Of a DNA stretch of 26,803 nucleotides, positions 1-6,539 are shown one piece after another. The translations under genes and the position numbers were made by a program. Positions within the stretch are counted from its first letter, which is position 1, and the number at the start of each line of letters is the position of its first letter. The stretch covers positions 1-26,803 of the forward strand of contig DAOWCY010000093.1 of assembly GCA_030639305.1 (NCBI GenBank). Direction: 5' to 3'. The stretch is from JAGLQA01 sp023135565 (lineage in GTDB: Bacteria; Acidobacteriota; Aminicenantia; UBA2199). A model generated the notes under the pieces. It ran no database searches. It saw nothing but the letters and a program-made list of their open reading frames with translations, and had not been told where the DNA came from.

Positions 1-72
1 CAGGGAAATTAACGGCGGGTAGAACTGTTTCATGGCAATTGAGAATTTGAATTCATCAAAATTGCATCTCAT
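1..72 (-). CDS. Possible edge fragment of an unknown protein
   Basis: On the minus strand a reading frame runs to the window edge without a stop. It stays open upstream to about position 230, across the DUF302 promoter. The first ATG in it is at 72-70, with only a weak GGTG upstream. The frame reads like protein (for example FDEFKFSIAMKQFYPP near the edge), with a mix of charged, aromatic and aliphatic residues. I recognise no family. The upstream open stretch is AT-rich, so openness alone proves little. It could be the start of a gene lying left of the window, or chance. Confidence 0.25.
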   Translation of the reverse strand, partial: MRCNFDEFKFSIAMKQFYPPLISL

Positions 73-134
73 ATCACCATCATTACTGAATATTTGAAAA
101 ATTTTGCGGAATTGCTGCTGTTCACGGTTGTTTG

Positions 135-164
135 TTGATATTACTAATAAATTAGTGATATAAT
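135..164 (+). promoter_or_regulatory. Sigma70-type promoter of the DUF302 gene, with palindrome in the spacer
   Basis: TTGATA (135-140), 18-bp spacer, TATAAT (159-164). The spacer holds the inverted repeat ACTAAT-AA-ATTAGT (143-156), which lies where a repressor could block polymerase. The start codon follows about 48 bases downstream. The operator role is inference. Confidence 0.6.
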
Positions 165-211
165 AAAAGTATGGATTATGAGTAAAATCAAAAAAATAAA
201 GGAGGTGTGTC

Positions 212-598
212 GTGAGTTATTATTTTAGTAAAACCTTGTCTCTTTCTTTTGATGAGGCGGTAGAAAAGGTCACCGGCGAATTAAAAAAAGAAGGCTTCGG
301 CATCCTGACTGATATTGATGTCAAAGCCACCCTGAAGAAAAAAATCGACGTGGATTTTAGACAATACAGGATACTCGGCGCCTGTAATCCCCCGCTGGCC
401 CATGAAGCCCTGGAAGTTGAGGATAAGATCGGTTTGATGCTGCCCTGCAATGTGATTGTCCAGGAATTGTCGGACACGGAAGTCGAGATAGCGGCGGTAG
501 ATCCGGCGGCAGCTATGGTAGGCATCGAGAATTTGGGTCTTAAGGATGTGGCTGCCGAAGTGCGGGAGAAGTTACAAAAAGTAATCGAACGTCTCTAA
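212..598 (+). CDS. DUF302 domain protein
   Basis: A 128-residue single-domain protein of the DUF302 family (COG3439 type). The family core is visible: GFGILTDIDVKATLKKK (residues about 28-44), then YRILGACNPPLAHEAL (about 52-67) and a central strand with LMLPCNVIVQ. Length fits stand-alone members. There is no signal peptide or membrane segment, so it is probably cytoplasmic. The biochemical function of DUF302 is not established; some members have been linked to metal or redox stress, but nothing here decides that. The GTG start at 212 is chosen because GGAGGTG lies 5 bases upstream (201-207). It is monocistronic, with its own promoter and a repeat block behind it. Confidence 0.9.
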   Translation: MSYYFSKTLSLSFDEAVEKVTGELKKEGFGILTDIDVKATLKKKIDVDFRQYRILGACNPPLAHEALEVEDKIGLMLPCNVIVQELSDTEVEIAAVDPAAAMVGIENLGLKDVAAEVREKLQKVIERL

Positions 599-620
599 CC
601 CGCGGCGCGGGCACCCTACA

Positions 621-720
621 AGCCGCTTCGCGGCAGGGGCAGCAGGGGAGCGCTTTTGATTCTAAATTAGCAAAAGTTTTGATCAAACTTTTACAAAAGC
701 CCCGTACGCACGGGGAGGCA
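621..720 (+). repeat. Composite hairpin repeat, copy R1
   Basis: First of two adjacent copies filling the 236-base gap between DUF302 and the dehydrogenase. Modules in order: a GC hairpin (GCCGC-TTC-GCGGC), an AT hairpin beginning GCGCTTTTGAT, the near-palindrome around TTTTGATCAAA, then CCCCGTACGCACGGGG, which can also fold. It lacks the usual GGCCCCCGGCAGGG end. Confidence 0.85.
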
Positions 721-723
721 TTT

Positions 724-820
724 AGCTGCTTCGCAGCAGGGGAGCGCTTTTGATTTTAATTATCAAAAGTTTTGATCAAACTTTTACAAAAGTTTGGCCC
801 CCGGCAGGGCCGCCGGAGGC
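724..820 (+). repeat. Composite hairpin repeat, copy R2 (most complete)
   Basis: Reference copy: GCTGC-TTC-GCAGC hairpin, CTTTTGAT/ATCAAAAG hairpin with a 7-base loop, TTTTGATCAAA, AAACTTTT-ac-AAAAGTTT hairpin, then GGCCCCCGGCAGGGCC and CCGGAGGC. It ends 14 bases before the aldehyde dehydrogenase start codon, so it lies in that gene's 5' leader. Confidence 0.9.
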
Positions 821-834
821 TATAGGGAGTACAC

Positions 835-2424
835 ATGAAACTAACAGGTGAACAGATAATCGGAACGGAATTTTCAAAACAAGGCAAGCAAACTTTTAAT
901 GCCCTGAACCCGGACAGCGGCGGGGAATTGTCGCCCGTTTTTTATGAAGCCACGGCAGGAGAAGTAGACCGGGCAGTACAGGCTGCTGAAAAGGCTTTCC
1001 CTATTTTTCGCGGTAAGACGCCTAACGAAAGGGCCGGTTTTTTAGAAAAAATAGGCGAAGAAATCTTAGCTCTTGATAACGAATTGATCGAACGCTGCAA
1101 AGCGGAAACCGCCCTGCCGGAAGCCCGGTTAGTAGGCGAAAGAGGCAGAACGATCAACCAGTTGAACCTTTTTGCCGCGGTGGTGCGGGAAGGTTCCTGG
1201 GTGGGAGCCAGGATAGATACCGCTGTGCCGGAACGGCAGCCCCTGCCTAAACCCGGCATCAGGCAGATGCGTATCCCTGTAGGGCCGGTGGCTGTTTTCG
1301 GAGCCGGGAATTTTCCTTTGGCATTTTCTGTTGCCGGCGGGGATACCGCCTCAGCCCTGGCAGCCGGGTGCCCGGTAGTAGTCAAAGCCCATCCTGCTCA
1401 TCCCGGTGCCTCGGAGTTGGTGGGCCGGGCAATAATAAAAGCCGCTGCCGCAAGCGGTATGCCTGATGGTGTATTTTCCTTAGTGCAGGGGCAGGCTCCG
1501 GCAGTGGGAATGGCCCTAATCGAACATCCTTTGCTAAAAGCCGTCGGTTTTACCGGTTCTTTTAAGGGAGGCAAAGCCATCTTCGATGCCGCGGTCAGGC
1601 GCAGCGAGCCCATACCCGTGTATGCGGAGATGGGCAGTTCCAACCCGGTTTTTATCCTGCCCGGTGCGCTGGAAAAGCGAGCAGAAGCCATTGCCCGGGG
1701 GTTGGCTGCCTCGGTCACTTTAGGAGTAGGGCAGTTCTGCACCAACCCCGGTTTGGTGACAGCGGTAAAATCCGCTGCTTTTGAAAAATTTGTGGAAAAA
1801 ACCGGGGAGCATCTTTCTGTTTTGCCGCCGGGAACAATGACCTCCTGCCGGGTAAAAGATAATTTTGCCGCCGGTATAGAGGCGTTAAAAGAGACCGGGA
1901 CAGTCGAAATTTTCAGCGCCGCTGAGAAAGGAGAGGGCCGCTGCGCTGTGCCTGCTTACCTGCTGCGAAGCGAAGGCAGGAACCTGTTAAAAAATTCCCG
2001 TTTAGCGGAAGAGGTATTCGGTCCCTCGACCCTGGTTGTTGCGGCAGCCGGTCGCGAAGAGTTGTTAGAGATTGCCGCCGGCTTAGAAGGTCATTTAACC
2101 GCTACCATTCATGGTGAAGAAGAAGAGTTGGTGGAGTACCGTGATCTAATCGCCTTATTGGAAAGAAAGGTAGGCAGGTTGATTATTAACGGGTTTCCTA
2201 CCGGGGTGGAAGTATGTCCTGCTATGTTCCACGGCGGGCCTTTTCCCGCTGCTACAGATTCCCGTAGTACTTCGGTAGGCACGGCAGCCATCGAGAGGTT
2301 TGCCCGTCCTGTGTGTTACCAGGATTTCCCCCAGGCGCTCCTGCCGGACGAGTTAAAAGACGGCAATCCCCGGGGCATTTTTCGATTAGTCAACAGCACC
2401 TGGACCAAAGACGGGGTAGAGTAG
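835..2424 (+). CDS. Aldehyde dehydrogenase, alpha-ketoglutarate semialdehyde dehydrogenase type
   Basis: A 529-residue NAD(P)-dependent aldehyde dehydrogenase. The N-terminus (NALNPDSGGELSPVF) and overall sequence resemble the 2,5-dioxovalerate dehydrogenase branch, which oxidises alpha-ketoglutarate semialdehyde to 2-oxoglutarate in sugar-acid and hydroxyproline breakdown. Active-site residues are present: catalytic Cys302 in GVGQFCTNPG, general-base Glu265 in YAEMGSSNP, Asn159 in FGAGNFPLAFS, cofactor-binding Lys184 in VVVKAHP and FTGS (239-242). Full length for the family. ATG at 835 has GGGAG at 825-829. It stands alone and converges with a Gfo/Idh/MocA oxidoreductase across a repeat. The family call is firm; the substrate is inferred from resemblance only. 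Confidence 0.88.
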   Translation: MKLTGEQIIGTEFSKQGKQTFNALNPDSGGELSPVFYEATAGEVDRAVQAAEKAFPIFRGKTPNERAGFLEKIGEEILALDNELIERCKAETALPEARLVGERGRTINQLNLFAAVVREGSWVGARIDTAVPERQPLPKPGIRQMRIPVGPVAVFGAGNFPLAFSVAGGDTASALAAGCPVVVKAHPAHPGASELVGRAIIKAAAASGMPDGVFSLVQGQAPAVGMALIEHPLLKAVGFTGSFKGGKAIFDAAVRRSEPIPVYAEMGSSNPVFILPGALEKRAEAIARGLAASVTLGVGQFCTNPGLVTAVKSAAFEKFVEKTGEHLSVLPPGTMTSCRVKDNFAAGIEALKETGTVEIFSAAEKGEGRCAVPAYLLRSEGRNLLKNSRLAEEVFGPSTLVVAAAGREELLEIAAGLEGHLTATIHGEEEELVEYRDLIALLERKVGRLIINGFPTGVEVCPAMFHGGPFPAATDSRSTSVGTAAIERFARPVCYQDFPQALLPDELKDGNPRGIFRLVNSTWTKDGVE

Positions 2425-2437
2425 GGGGAGCGATAAT

Positions 2438-2543
2438 CGGCTTCGCCGCAGGGAGCAGCGTGTGAGCGCTTTTGATTTTAATTATCAAAAGTTTTGATCA
2501 AACTTTTTCAAAAGTTTGGCCCCCGGCAGGGTCGCCGAAGGCA
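2438..2543 (+). repeat. Composite hairpin repeat, copy R3, overlapping a gene end
   Basis: Copy lying between convergent genes. It carries the CTTTTGAT/ATCAAAAG hairpin, TTTTGATCAAA, AAACTTTT-tc-AAAAGTTT and the GGCCCCCGGCAGGG end. Its right half (2498-2543) is also the 3' end of the minus-strand oxidoreductase gene. The hairpins could act as a two-way terminator; this is inference. Confidence 0.9.
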
Positions 2544-3577
2544 AGAGGTTTATAATAATCTTTAAGAATTGTTTCCATTACTTTGGTAGTGCGGGCCGCC
2601 GTGACGCCCGTGCTTGGGCATTCGCCGCCATGCAGCAGCGCATCCACTACAGACCTAATCAAAGGCTCCTGGATCGGTTCGGGCCGGGGGAATTCAATAA
2701 GTTCAACGTCTGTTTCCGACTGGAGCAATAGCGGCGAAAAATCGAAAACCGAAAAGTTGATTTTTCCTTTGCTGCCTATGATTTCTACTTCGTCTTTCTC
2801 TTTTTTAGCGGGTATGGAGAAGCACCAGGAACCGCTGCCTAATACACCGGACTCAAAACTAAAAGCAGCGCAAACAGTATCCTCCACCGGGTATTGGCCG
2901 GACAGGTTGGCGGCAAACCCTTTTACCGACACTATAGGCCCGAACAAATAATCTAAGTAATCTAATTGATGAGAGGCCAGATCCACGAATAGCCCGCCCC
3001 CGGAAATCTCCGGTACAAACCGCCAAGGGAGCGTTTCCGACTGCAATAATTTTTCCGACGACGATCTATAGAGGCGCACATTCAGTAGGTGCGGCTTACC
3101 GATGACGCCCGACTCTACAAATTTTTTGACCATGAGAAACGCGGGCAAGCATCTACGGTAATAGGCCACGAAAAGCATTACCCCGGCTTTTTCAGCGGCT
3201 TCGATCATTTTCAGGCACTGCTTATAGTTAAGAGCCATGGGTTTTTCCACGTAGACATGCTTACCCGCTTCCGCCGCCATGATAGCGTACTCAGCATGGG
3301 AACCCGGCGGCGTGGCTACATAGACGGCATCGATCTCCGGGTCGGCGATTAGTTTTTCGGCGTTGCTGTACCACTTGGGCACACCGTGCCGTTGAGCGTA
3401 GTCTTTTGCTTTTACCGGGTCGCGGCGCATCACCGCCGCCAGTTTCGATGATTCGATCTTATTAAAAGCCGGCCCGCTTTTTTTTTCGGTCACATCGCCG
3501 CAGCCGATAATACCCCAGTTCACTTTTTCATAATACTTAACTTTTCTAATAAGGTTTTTCCTTGACTTTGGCATCAT
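2498..3577 (-). CDS. Gfo/Idh/MocA family oxidoreductase
   Basis: NAD(P)-dependent oxidoreductase, probably acting on a sugar or cyclitol. The N-terminal Rossmann domain shows GIIGCGDV (residues 22-29), ATPPGSHAEYA and the family signature EKP (111-113). The C-terminal substrate domain shows GGGLFVDLASHQLDYL with the Asp/His pair typical of the family. As given it is 359 residues, but the family usually begins right before the Rossmann strand, so the GTG at 3523-3521 (giving MNWGIIGCG) is an attractive start; neither start has a clear ribosome site. The last 14 residues (AFGDPAGGQTFEKV) are translated from intergenic repeat R3, so the original C-terminus has been replaced. Substrate unknown. 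Confidence 0.88.
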   Translation of the reverse strand: MMPKSRKNLIRKVKYYEKVNWGIIGCGDVTEKKSGPAFNKIESSKLAAVMRRDPVKAKDYAQRHGVPKWYSNAEKLIADPEIDAVYVATPPGSHAEYAIMAAEAGKHVYVEKPMALNYKQCLKMIEAAEKAGVMLFVAYYRRCLPAFLMVKKFVESGVIGKPHLLNVRLYRSSSEKLLQSETLPWRFVPEISGGGLFVDLASHQLDYLDYLFGPIVSVKGFAANLSGQYPVEDTVCAAFSFESGVLGSGSWCFSIPAKKEKDEVEIIGSKGKINFSVFDFSPLLLQSETDVELIEFPRPEPIQEPLIRSVVDALLHGGECPSTGVTAARTTKVMETILKDYYKPLAFGDPAGGQTFEKV

Positions 3578-3586
3578 AATTTATTG

Positions 3587-3783
3587 CTAATCCCATTTTT
3601 TTAGTTCAGGGATAGACAGACCTTGACAGGTTTTTTTGTCAGTAAATCAGGTATTTCGGTATGCCGGGGAATCGCTTCGATATGACCGGTTTGAGGATTG
3701 CACCACAAAGAATAGGACCTGCCTTCCCGTTTTTAATAACAGCCATATCTACGGAGATGTTTTAATAAAGTATTCCGCTTCAT
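3587..3783 (-). pseudogene. hicA: Decayed HicA toxin gene
   Basis: Starts at ATG 3783-3781, overlapping the hicB stop as ATGA. The frame reads MKRNTLLKHLRRYGCY, then TAA (3735-3733), then KREGRSYSLWCNP and GHIEAIPRHTEIPDLLTKK; after a run of seven A the frame shifts and ends CQGLSIPELKKWD with TAG at 3589-3587. This matches the HicA mRNA-interferase pattern (MKR..L..HL..HGC.LLREGG.HS.W.NP....AIPRHTEI). Three lesions are visible: a stop where Leu is usual (one base from TTA), Tyr instead of the active-site His in the G-x-x-H-S stretch, and loss of one A from what was probably an A8 run. The total length of 197 bases, one short of 66 codons, fits that deletion. Confidence 0.85.
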
Positions 3784-3995
3784 CCGATCCGTACAACTTC
3801 CCGTATTGCATTTTGGGGAACACCACGCAGCATATCTTCTCTACGGCCCTCGAGGATTAGGGCGATTGCCCCTCCCAGGCTTTCCCTGGCTTCTTCTATG
3901 GTTTTTCCCTGGCCGTTAGCTCCGGGTATTTCCGGGGAATAAGCGATATACCAGCCTTCTTCTTGCTCGATGATTGCTGTAAATTCATTATGCAT
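3780..3995 (-). CDS. hicB: HicB-family antitoxin
   Basis: A 71-residue protein with the HicB partial RNase-H-like fold: FTAIIEQEEGWYIAYSPEIPGANGQGKTIEEA and a following helix ending in VRIG. HicB normally binds and neutralises the HicA mRNA interferase and represses its own promoter. There is no added DNA-binding domain. The gene order is antitoxin first, with a 4-base ATGA overlap to the toxin frame, as in hicBA-type pairs. The partner hicA is a pseudogene, so this antitoxin is now orphaned. GAGGT lies at 4005-4001, and its promoter is a near-identical copy of that of the Rpn gene. Confidence 0.88.
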   Translation of the reverse strand: MHNEFTAIIEQEEGWYIAYSPEIPGANGQGKTIEEARESLGGAIALILEGRREDMLRGVPQNAIREVVRIG

Positions 3996-3997
3996 CG

Positions 3998-4048
3998 TTT
4001 ACCTCATATTAATATAATAATACTATATTAAGAAAATTTCAACTGTTT
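3998..4048 (-). repeat. 51-bp promoter repeat, copy 1 (upstream of hicB)
   Basis: Matches 5080-5130 in 49 of 51 positions, same orientation. It includes the Shine-Dalgarno region and the whole promoter of hicB. The stretch 4049-4117 beyond it holds nothing I can recognise. Confidence 0.92.
4014..4042 (-). promoter_or_regulatory. Promoter of hicB
   Basis: On the minus strand: TTGAAA (4042-4037), 17-bp spacer, TATTAT (4019-4014). Predicted transcript start near 4007 leaves a short leader of about 12 bases containing the GAGGT ribosome site. Confidence 0.65.
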
Positions 4049-4117
4049 CCTGTATTAAAAGAAAATTGAGAAATTTTTTTTAGAAAATCCCACTCCTCCG
4101 GCCATGCTGCAGCAATT

Positions 4118-5068
4118 TTATAATTTTTCGATCTCTGTTCTGGAAAGTTCGGTGGATTTTACAATTATCTCGATATCGATTCTTTCATTTTTTAACTGCT
4201 TGGCAATTTCCCGGACTTTTTCTTTTTCACCTTCAGCACGTCCTTCGGCCCGGCTTTTAGCGCGGCCTTCAGCGCGACCTTCTTCCAGACCTTCCGCCCA
4301 CCCTTCGGCCCATCCTTCCTCTTTAGCAAATTGTTCTTCAAATTTTATCGTGGCTGCTATACTGGCCTCATATCTTAACTCTTCTAAGTAATACCGGTAG
4401 GCTGCCAGCTCCTTGCCGGTAAGGTTGATCTCTTTTAGTTTCTCACGGGCTTCGGCGAGTCCCCTGGCCTTGAACTCCTCTTTAATTTCGCTGTTTTTGA
4501 AAAAATATACCCATTCGTCGAGCCTGTCCCTGGCTATATCGTTGAAACCGTTCACCTTTATAATATAGTGATCCGGGTAAATCGAGGTTACGGACGGTTT
4601 TTTAAACATCTTCTTTTGCGCTTCCGATAACTCCAGGGTATCTTGTCTATGAATTCCTGTAAAAGTAGTGCAGCCATGATAGATGTAATCCATACCCTGG
4701 CCTAAATCGAAATATACCACACTGACGGTTATCACCTTTTTCACAACGTTGTAGGGCTTGCCTTTGTCGATGTGTTCCGATATCGCTTTGGCCGTGTTGT
4801 ACAGGATTTTGTAGAAGTAGTCCAACTCCCGTGTGTTCTGGATTTCCACTATAATCAATTCATCCTTCGAGTCTTTCACCATAATATCGACGCGGTTGCT
4901 TTTGCCGTCTTCTCTCTCTTTATTTCCTTCGCTCTCTATAATTTCCAGGATTTTAATATCTTCATGCAGCAATTCGCATAAAAATCCCTCTAAAATACCG
5001 AAGTTAGCCTTGCTCCTCAGCAGCTTCTTTACAGCCCAATCGAAACGAATATGTGTTTGCTTATCCAT
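4118..5068 (-). CDS. Rpn-type PD-(D/E)XK nuclease / putative transposase
   Basis: A 316-residue member of the Rpn (recombination-promoting nuclease, formerly transposase_31-like) group. The PD-(D/E)XK core is visible as NRVDIMVKD with Asp61 and LIIVEIQNT with Glu75 and Gln77. The N-terminal FDWAVKKLLRSKANFGILEGFL is the usual opening, and DEWVYFFKNSEIKEEF follows in the middle. The C-terminus has seven tetrapeptide units of xAEG type (residues about 253-280: WAEG, WAEG, LEEG, RAEG, RAKS, RAEG, RAEG), likely a helix, and a final DIEIIVKSTELSRTEIEKL. Such proteins promote RecA-independent recombination in E. coli. Its promoter segment is shared with hicB. AAGG at about 5086-5083 is the only ribosome site. 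Confidence 0.85.
   Translation of the reverse strand: MDKQTHIRFDWAVKKLLRSKANFGILEGFLCELLHEDIKILEIIESEGNKEREDGKSNRVDIMVKDSKDELIIVEIQNTRELDYFYKILYNTAKAISEHIDKGKPYNVVKKVITVSVVYFDLGQGMDYIYHGCTTFTGIHRQDTLELSEAQKKMFKKPSVTSIYPDHYIIKVNGFNDIARDRLDEWVYFFKNSEIKEEFKARGLAEAREKLKEINLTGKELAAYRYYLEELRYEASIAATIKFEEQFAKEEGWAEGWAEGLEEGRAEGRAKSRAEGRAEGEKEKVREIAKQLKNERIDIEIIVKSTELSRTEIEKL
4229..4312 (-). repeat. Seven 12-base units coding xAEG repeats
   Basis: Degenerate 12-base tandem units inside the Rpn-type gene, each coding a tetrapeptide with consensus R/W-A-E-G. Units differ by silent and coding changes, so they are not a fresh expansion. Such tracts vary in copy number among relatives of this family. Confidence 0.7.
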
Positions 5069-5079
5069 AGTATTTATTT

Positions 5080-5130
5080 TTTACCTTATATTAATATAAT
5101 AATACTTTATTAAGAAAATTTCAACTGTTT
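5080..5130 (-). repeat. 51-bp promoter repeat, copy 2 (upstream of the Rpn gene)
   Basis: Second copy of the segment at 3998-4048, offset by 1082 bases and differing at two positions. The Rpn gene lies exactly between the copies, so the structure is [promoter-Rpn]-[promoter-hicB]. Confidence 0.92.
5096..5124 (-). promoter_or_regulatory. Promoter of the Rpn-type gene
   Basis: Same layout as the hicB promoter: TTGAAA (5124-5119), 17-bp spacer, TATTAT (5101-5096) on the minus strand. Confidence 0.65.
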
Positions 5131-5167
5131 ACGCAGCTTTTAGTTCATTTTTTATTTGGCCGGAAAA

Positions 5168-6133
5168 CTATGCCTGTATGGACTTCTTTAGCTCCGCGTA
5201 GGGGATGTTGTTGAAAGGACAAACCTTGATACATACGCTGCAGCCATGCTCATTATAAAAATGAGGCAGACATTTTTCCTTGACAATATGGGTGAGACTA
5301 TTGTTTTTTTTTATGGGTTCTTCTAAAATGGCTGCCCCGGGGCATCTCTTTATGCATATCCGGCAGCGGCGGCAAAATTTTTCGATCCAACTGTGCGGAT
5401 TCTCACCGGTAAATACAGGCAAATTCTCGATACCGGTATAAACAAGCCCGATACGAATACGCGGCCCGAATTTTTCGGTGATTAAAAGACCGTGCAGCCC
5501 ATGCCTGCCCAACCCGGCTTTTTCGGCTGTAGGCGGGTAAAGCGCCATGCCGGAAAGCGCGGTGCCGCCCTGGGCGCCATAACCGTTCTCCCTTAAGAAA
5601 CCGGTCAGTTGATTGACGATCCGGCCTAATTCCGCATAAGAGCGAAAAATAGTATGCAGCGCAGCGTTACTGGGCGCCCGGTTTATTTTTTCTTTGTTCA
5701 TTTCTTTGAGCAGAACGATAACATTAGGCGAATAAACGGGATATTCTTTAAAAATCAGGTCGGGTGTGAGAGTGGTCCAACCGATTTCATCGGCCCCTAA
5801 GCGGCGGGCTTCTTTTTCTATTTGCTCGATGAACTCCGGGCTTGCTTTGGTTTTTGGGTTTCGCGGGTTTTGGTTGAGGGTTTTAACTGCCGCGATGATT
5901 TGATGCAGGGAGCGGTCGATAAAAGGTTTTATCCGCGTTCCCAAAAAAAGAGCGTCTTTGAGGTTCAACGGAGGAATGCTTTTCTCAGCCTCTATGTATG
6001 TCTTTCCCGGTGAGTGGCGGTGGGGCTTAAAAGTACGAAGTTCCCGGTGCGTATTTAACTCGATGTCGAAGACCTTTTTTGTCCTGTTTTCGACAATCTT
6101 GGCGACTTTTTTTTTAATAAAGTTAAATATCAT
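5168..6133 (-). CDS. QueG-like / reductive-dehalogenase-like 4Fe-4S protein
   Basis: A 321-residue protein ending in two ferredoxin-type clusters: Cys254, 257, 260, 264 (CRRCRICIKRCP) and Cys288, 298, 301, 305 (GCSVCIKVCPF). The region before them (GADEIGWTTLTPD, GYGAQGGTALSGMALYPPTAEKAGLGRHG) resembles the cobalamin-binding fold shared by epoxyqueuosine reductase and reductive dehalogenases. It lacks the C-terminal HEAT-like repeats of true QueG and has an unusual basic N-terminal extension of about 100 residues. No Tat signal is visible. Likely an electron-transfer or B12-dependent reductase of unknown substrate. The ATG at 6133 has no clear ribosome site, so translation may be coupled to the small broken gene 22 bases upstream. 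Confidence 0.75.
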   Translation of the reverse strand: MIFNFIKKKVAKIVENRTKKVFDIELNTHRELRTFKPHRHSPGKTYIEAEKSIPPLNLKDALFLGTRIKPFIDRSLHQIIAAVKTLNQNPRNPKTKASPEFIEQIEKEARRLGADEIGWTTLTPDLIFKEYPVYSPNVIVLLKEMNKEKINRAPSNAALHTIFRSYAELGRIVNQLTGFLRENGYGAQGGTALSGMALYPPTAEKAGLGRHGLHGLLITEKFGPRIRIGLVYTGIENLPVFTGENPHSWIEKFCRRCRICIKRCPGAAILEEPIKKNNSLTHIVKEKCLPHFYNEHGCSVCIKVCPFNNIPYAELKKSIQA

Positions 6134-6155
6134 GATACTTGAATTTCTTAATGAT

Positions 6156-6381
6156 CTATAGCCCGGCTAAAATAGCCTGGATATCTTTGTCACTAACGGT
6201 TGATTTTTCAGACTTTGAATGAAAAATTTCAAGCTTCAATTGACTCCCACAACGTGTCTATTTTGGAGACTCTGTTGTTTTTAACATCATCGACGGCTTC
6301 TTTCAGTCCGTTCAATATCTGCTGCTTTTCAATCTCATTTTTTTTGAATTCAACGAATTTGGTTATTGTAAAAGTCTGCAT
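6156..6381 (-). pseudogene. Small frameshifted gene of unknown function
   Basis: ATG at 6381-6379 opens a 50-codon frame (MQTFTITKFVEFKKNEIEKQ ... KIDTLWESIEA) that stops with TGA at 6231-6229. Shifting by one base at the T pair in GCTTGAA continues it as EIFHSKSEKSTVSDKDIQAI to TAG at 6158-6156. Joined, it would be 74 residues, and the total of 226 bases (one too many for 75 codons) fits a single-base insertion. Highly charged, helical, of antitoxin-like size, but no family recognised. It could also be a genuine 50-residue protein followed by chance coding-like sequence. Confidence 0.45.
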
Positions 6382-6487
6382 TTTATTTCTCACTCGCGTA
6401 TATGATATTATAATTCGTCCGACATTTCAACCGTTTTCCTCAATTTTTCCCGATAATTTTTAAGAACCGCTGAATGCTGCATTGGGC

Positions 6488-6516
6488 TTGATTACCTCTC
6501 CCGGTTATGGTATAAG
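6488..6516 (+). promoter_or_regulatory. Promoter of the M20-GNAT-racemase operon
   Basis: TTGATT (6488-6493), 17-bp spacer, TATAAG (6511-6516). Predicted start near 6523, then GAGG (6532-6535) close before the ATG at 6540. Confidence 0.6.
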
Positions 6517-6539
6517 ATGTATAGGAAAAACGAGGTATA

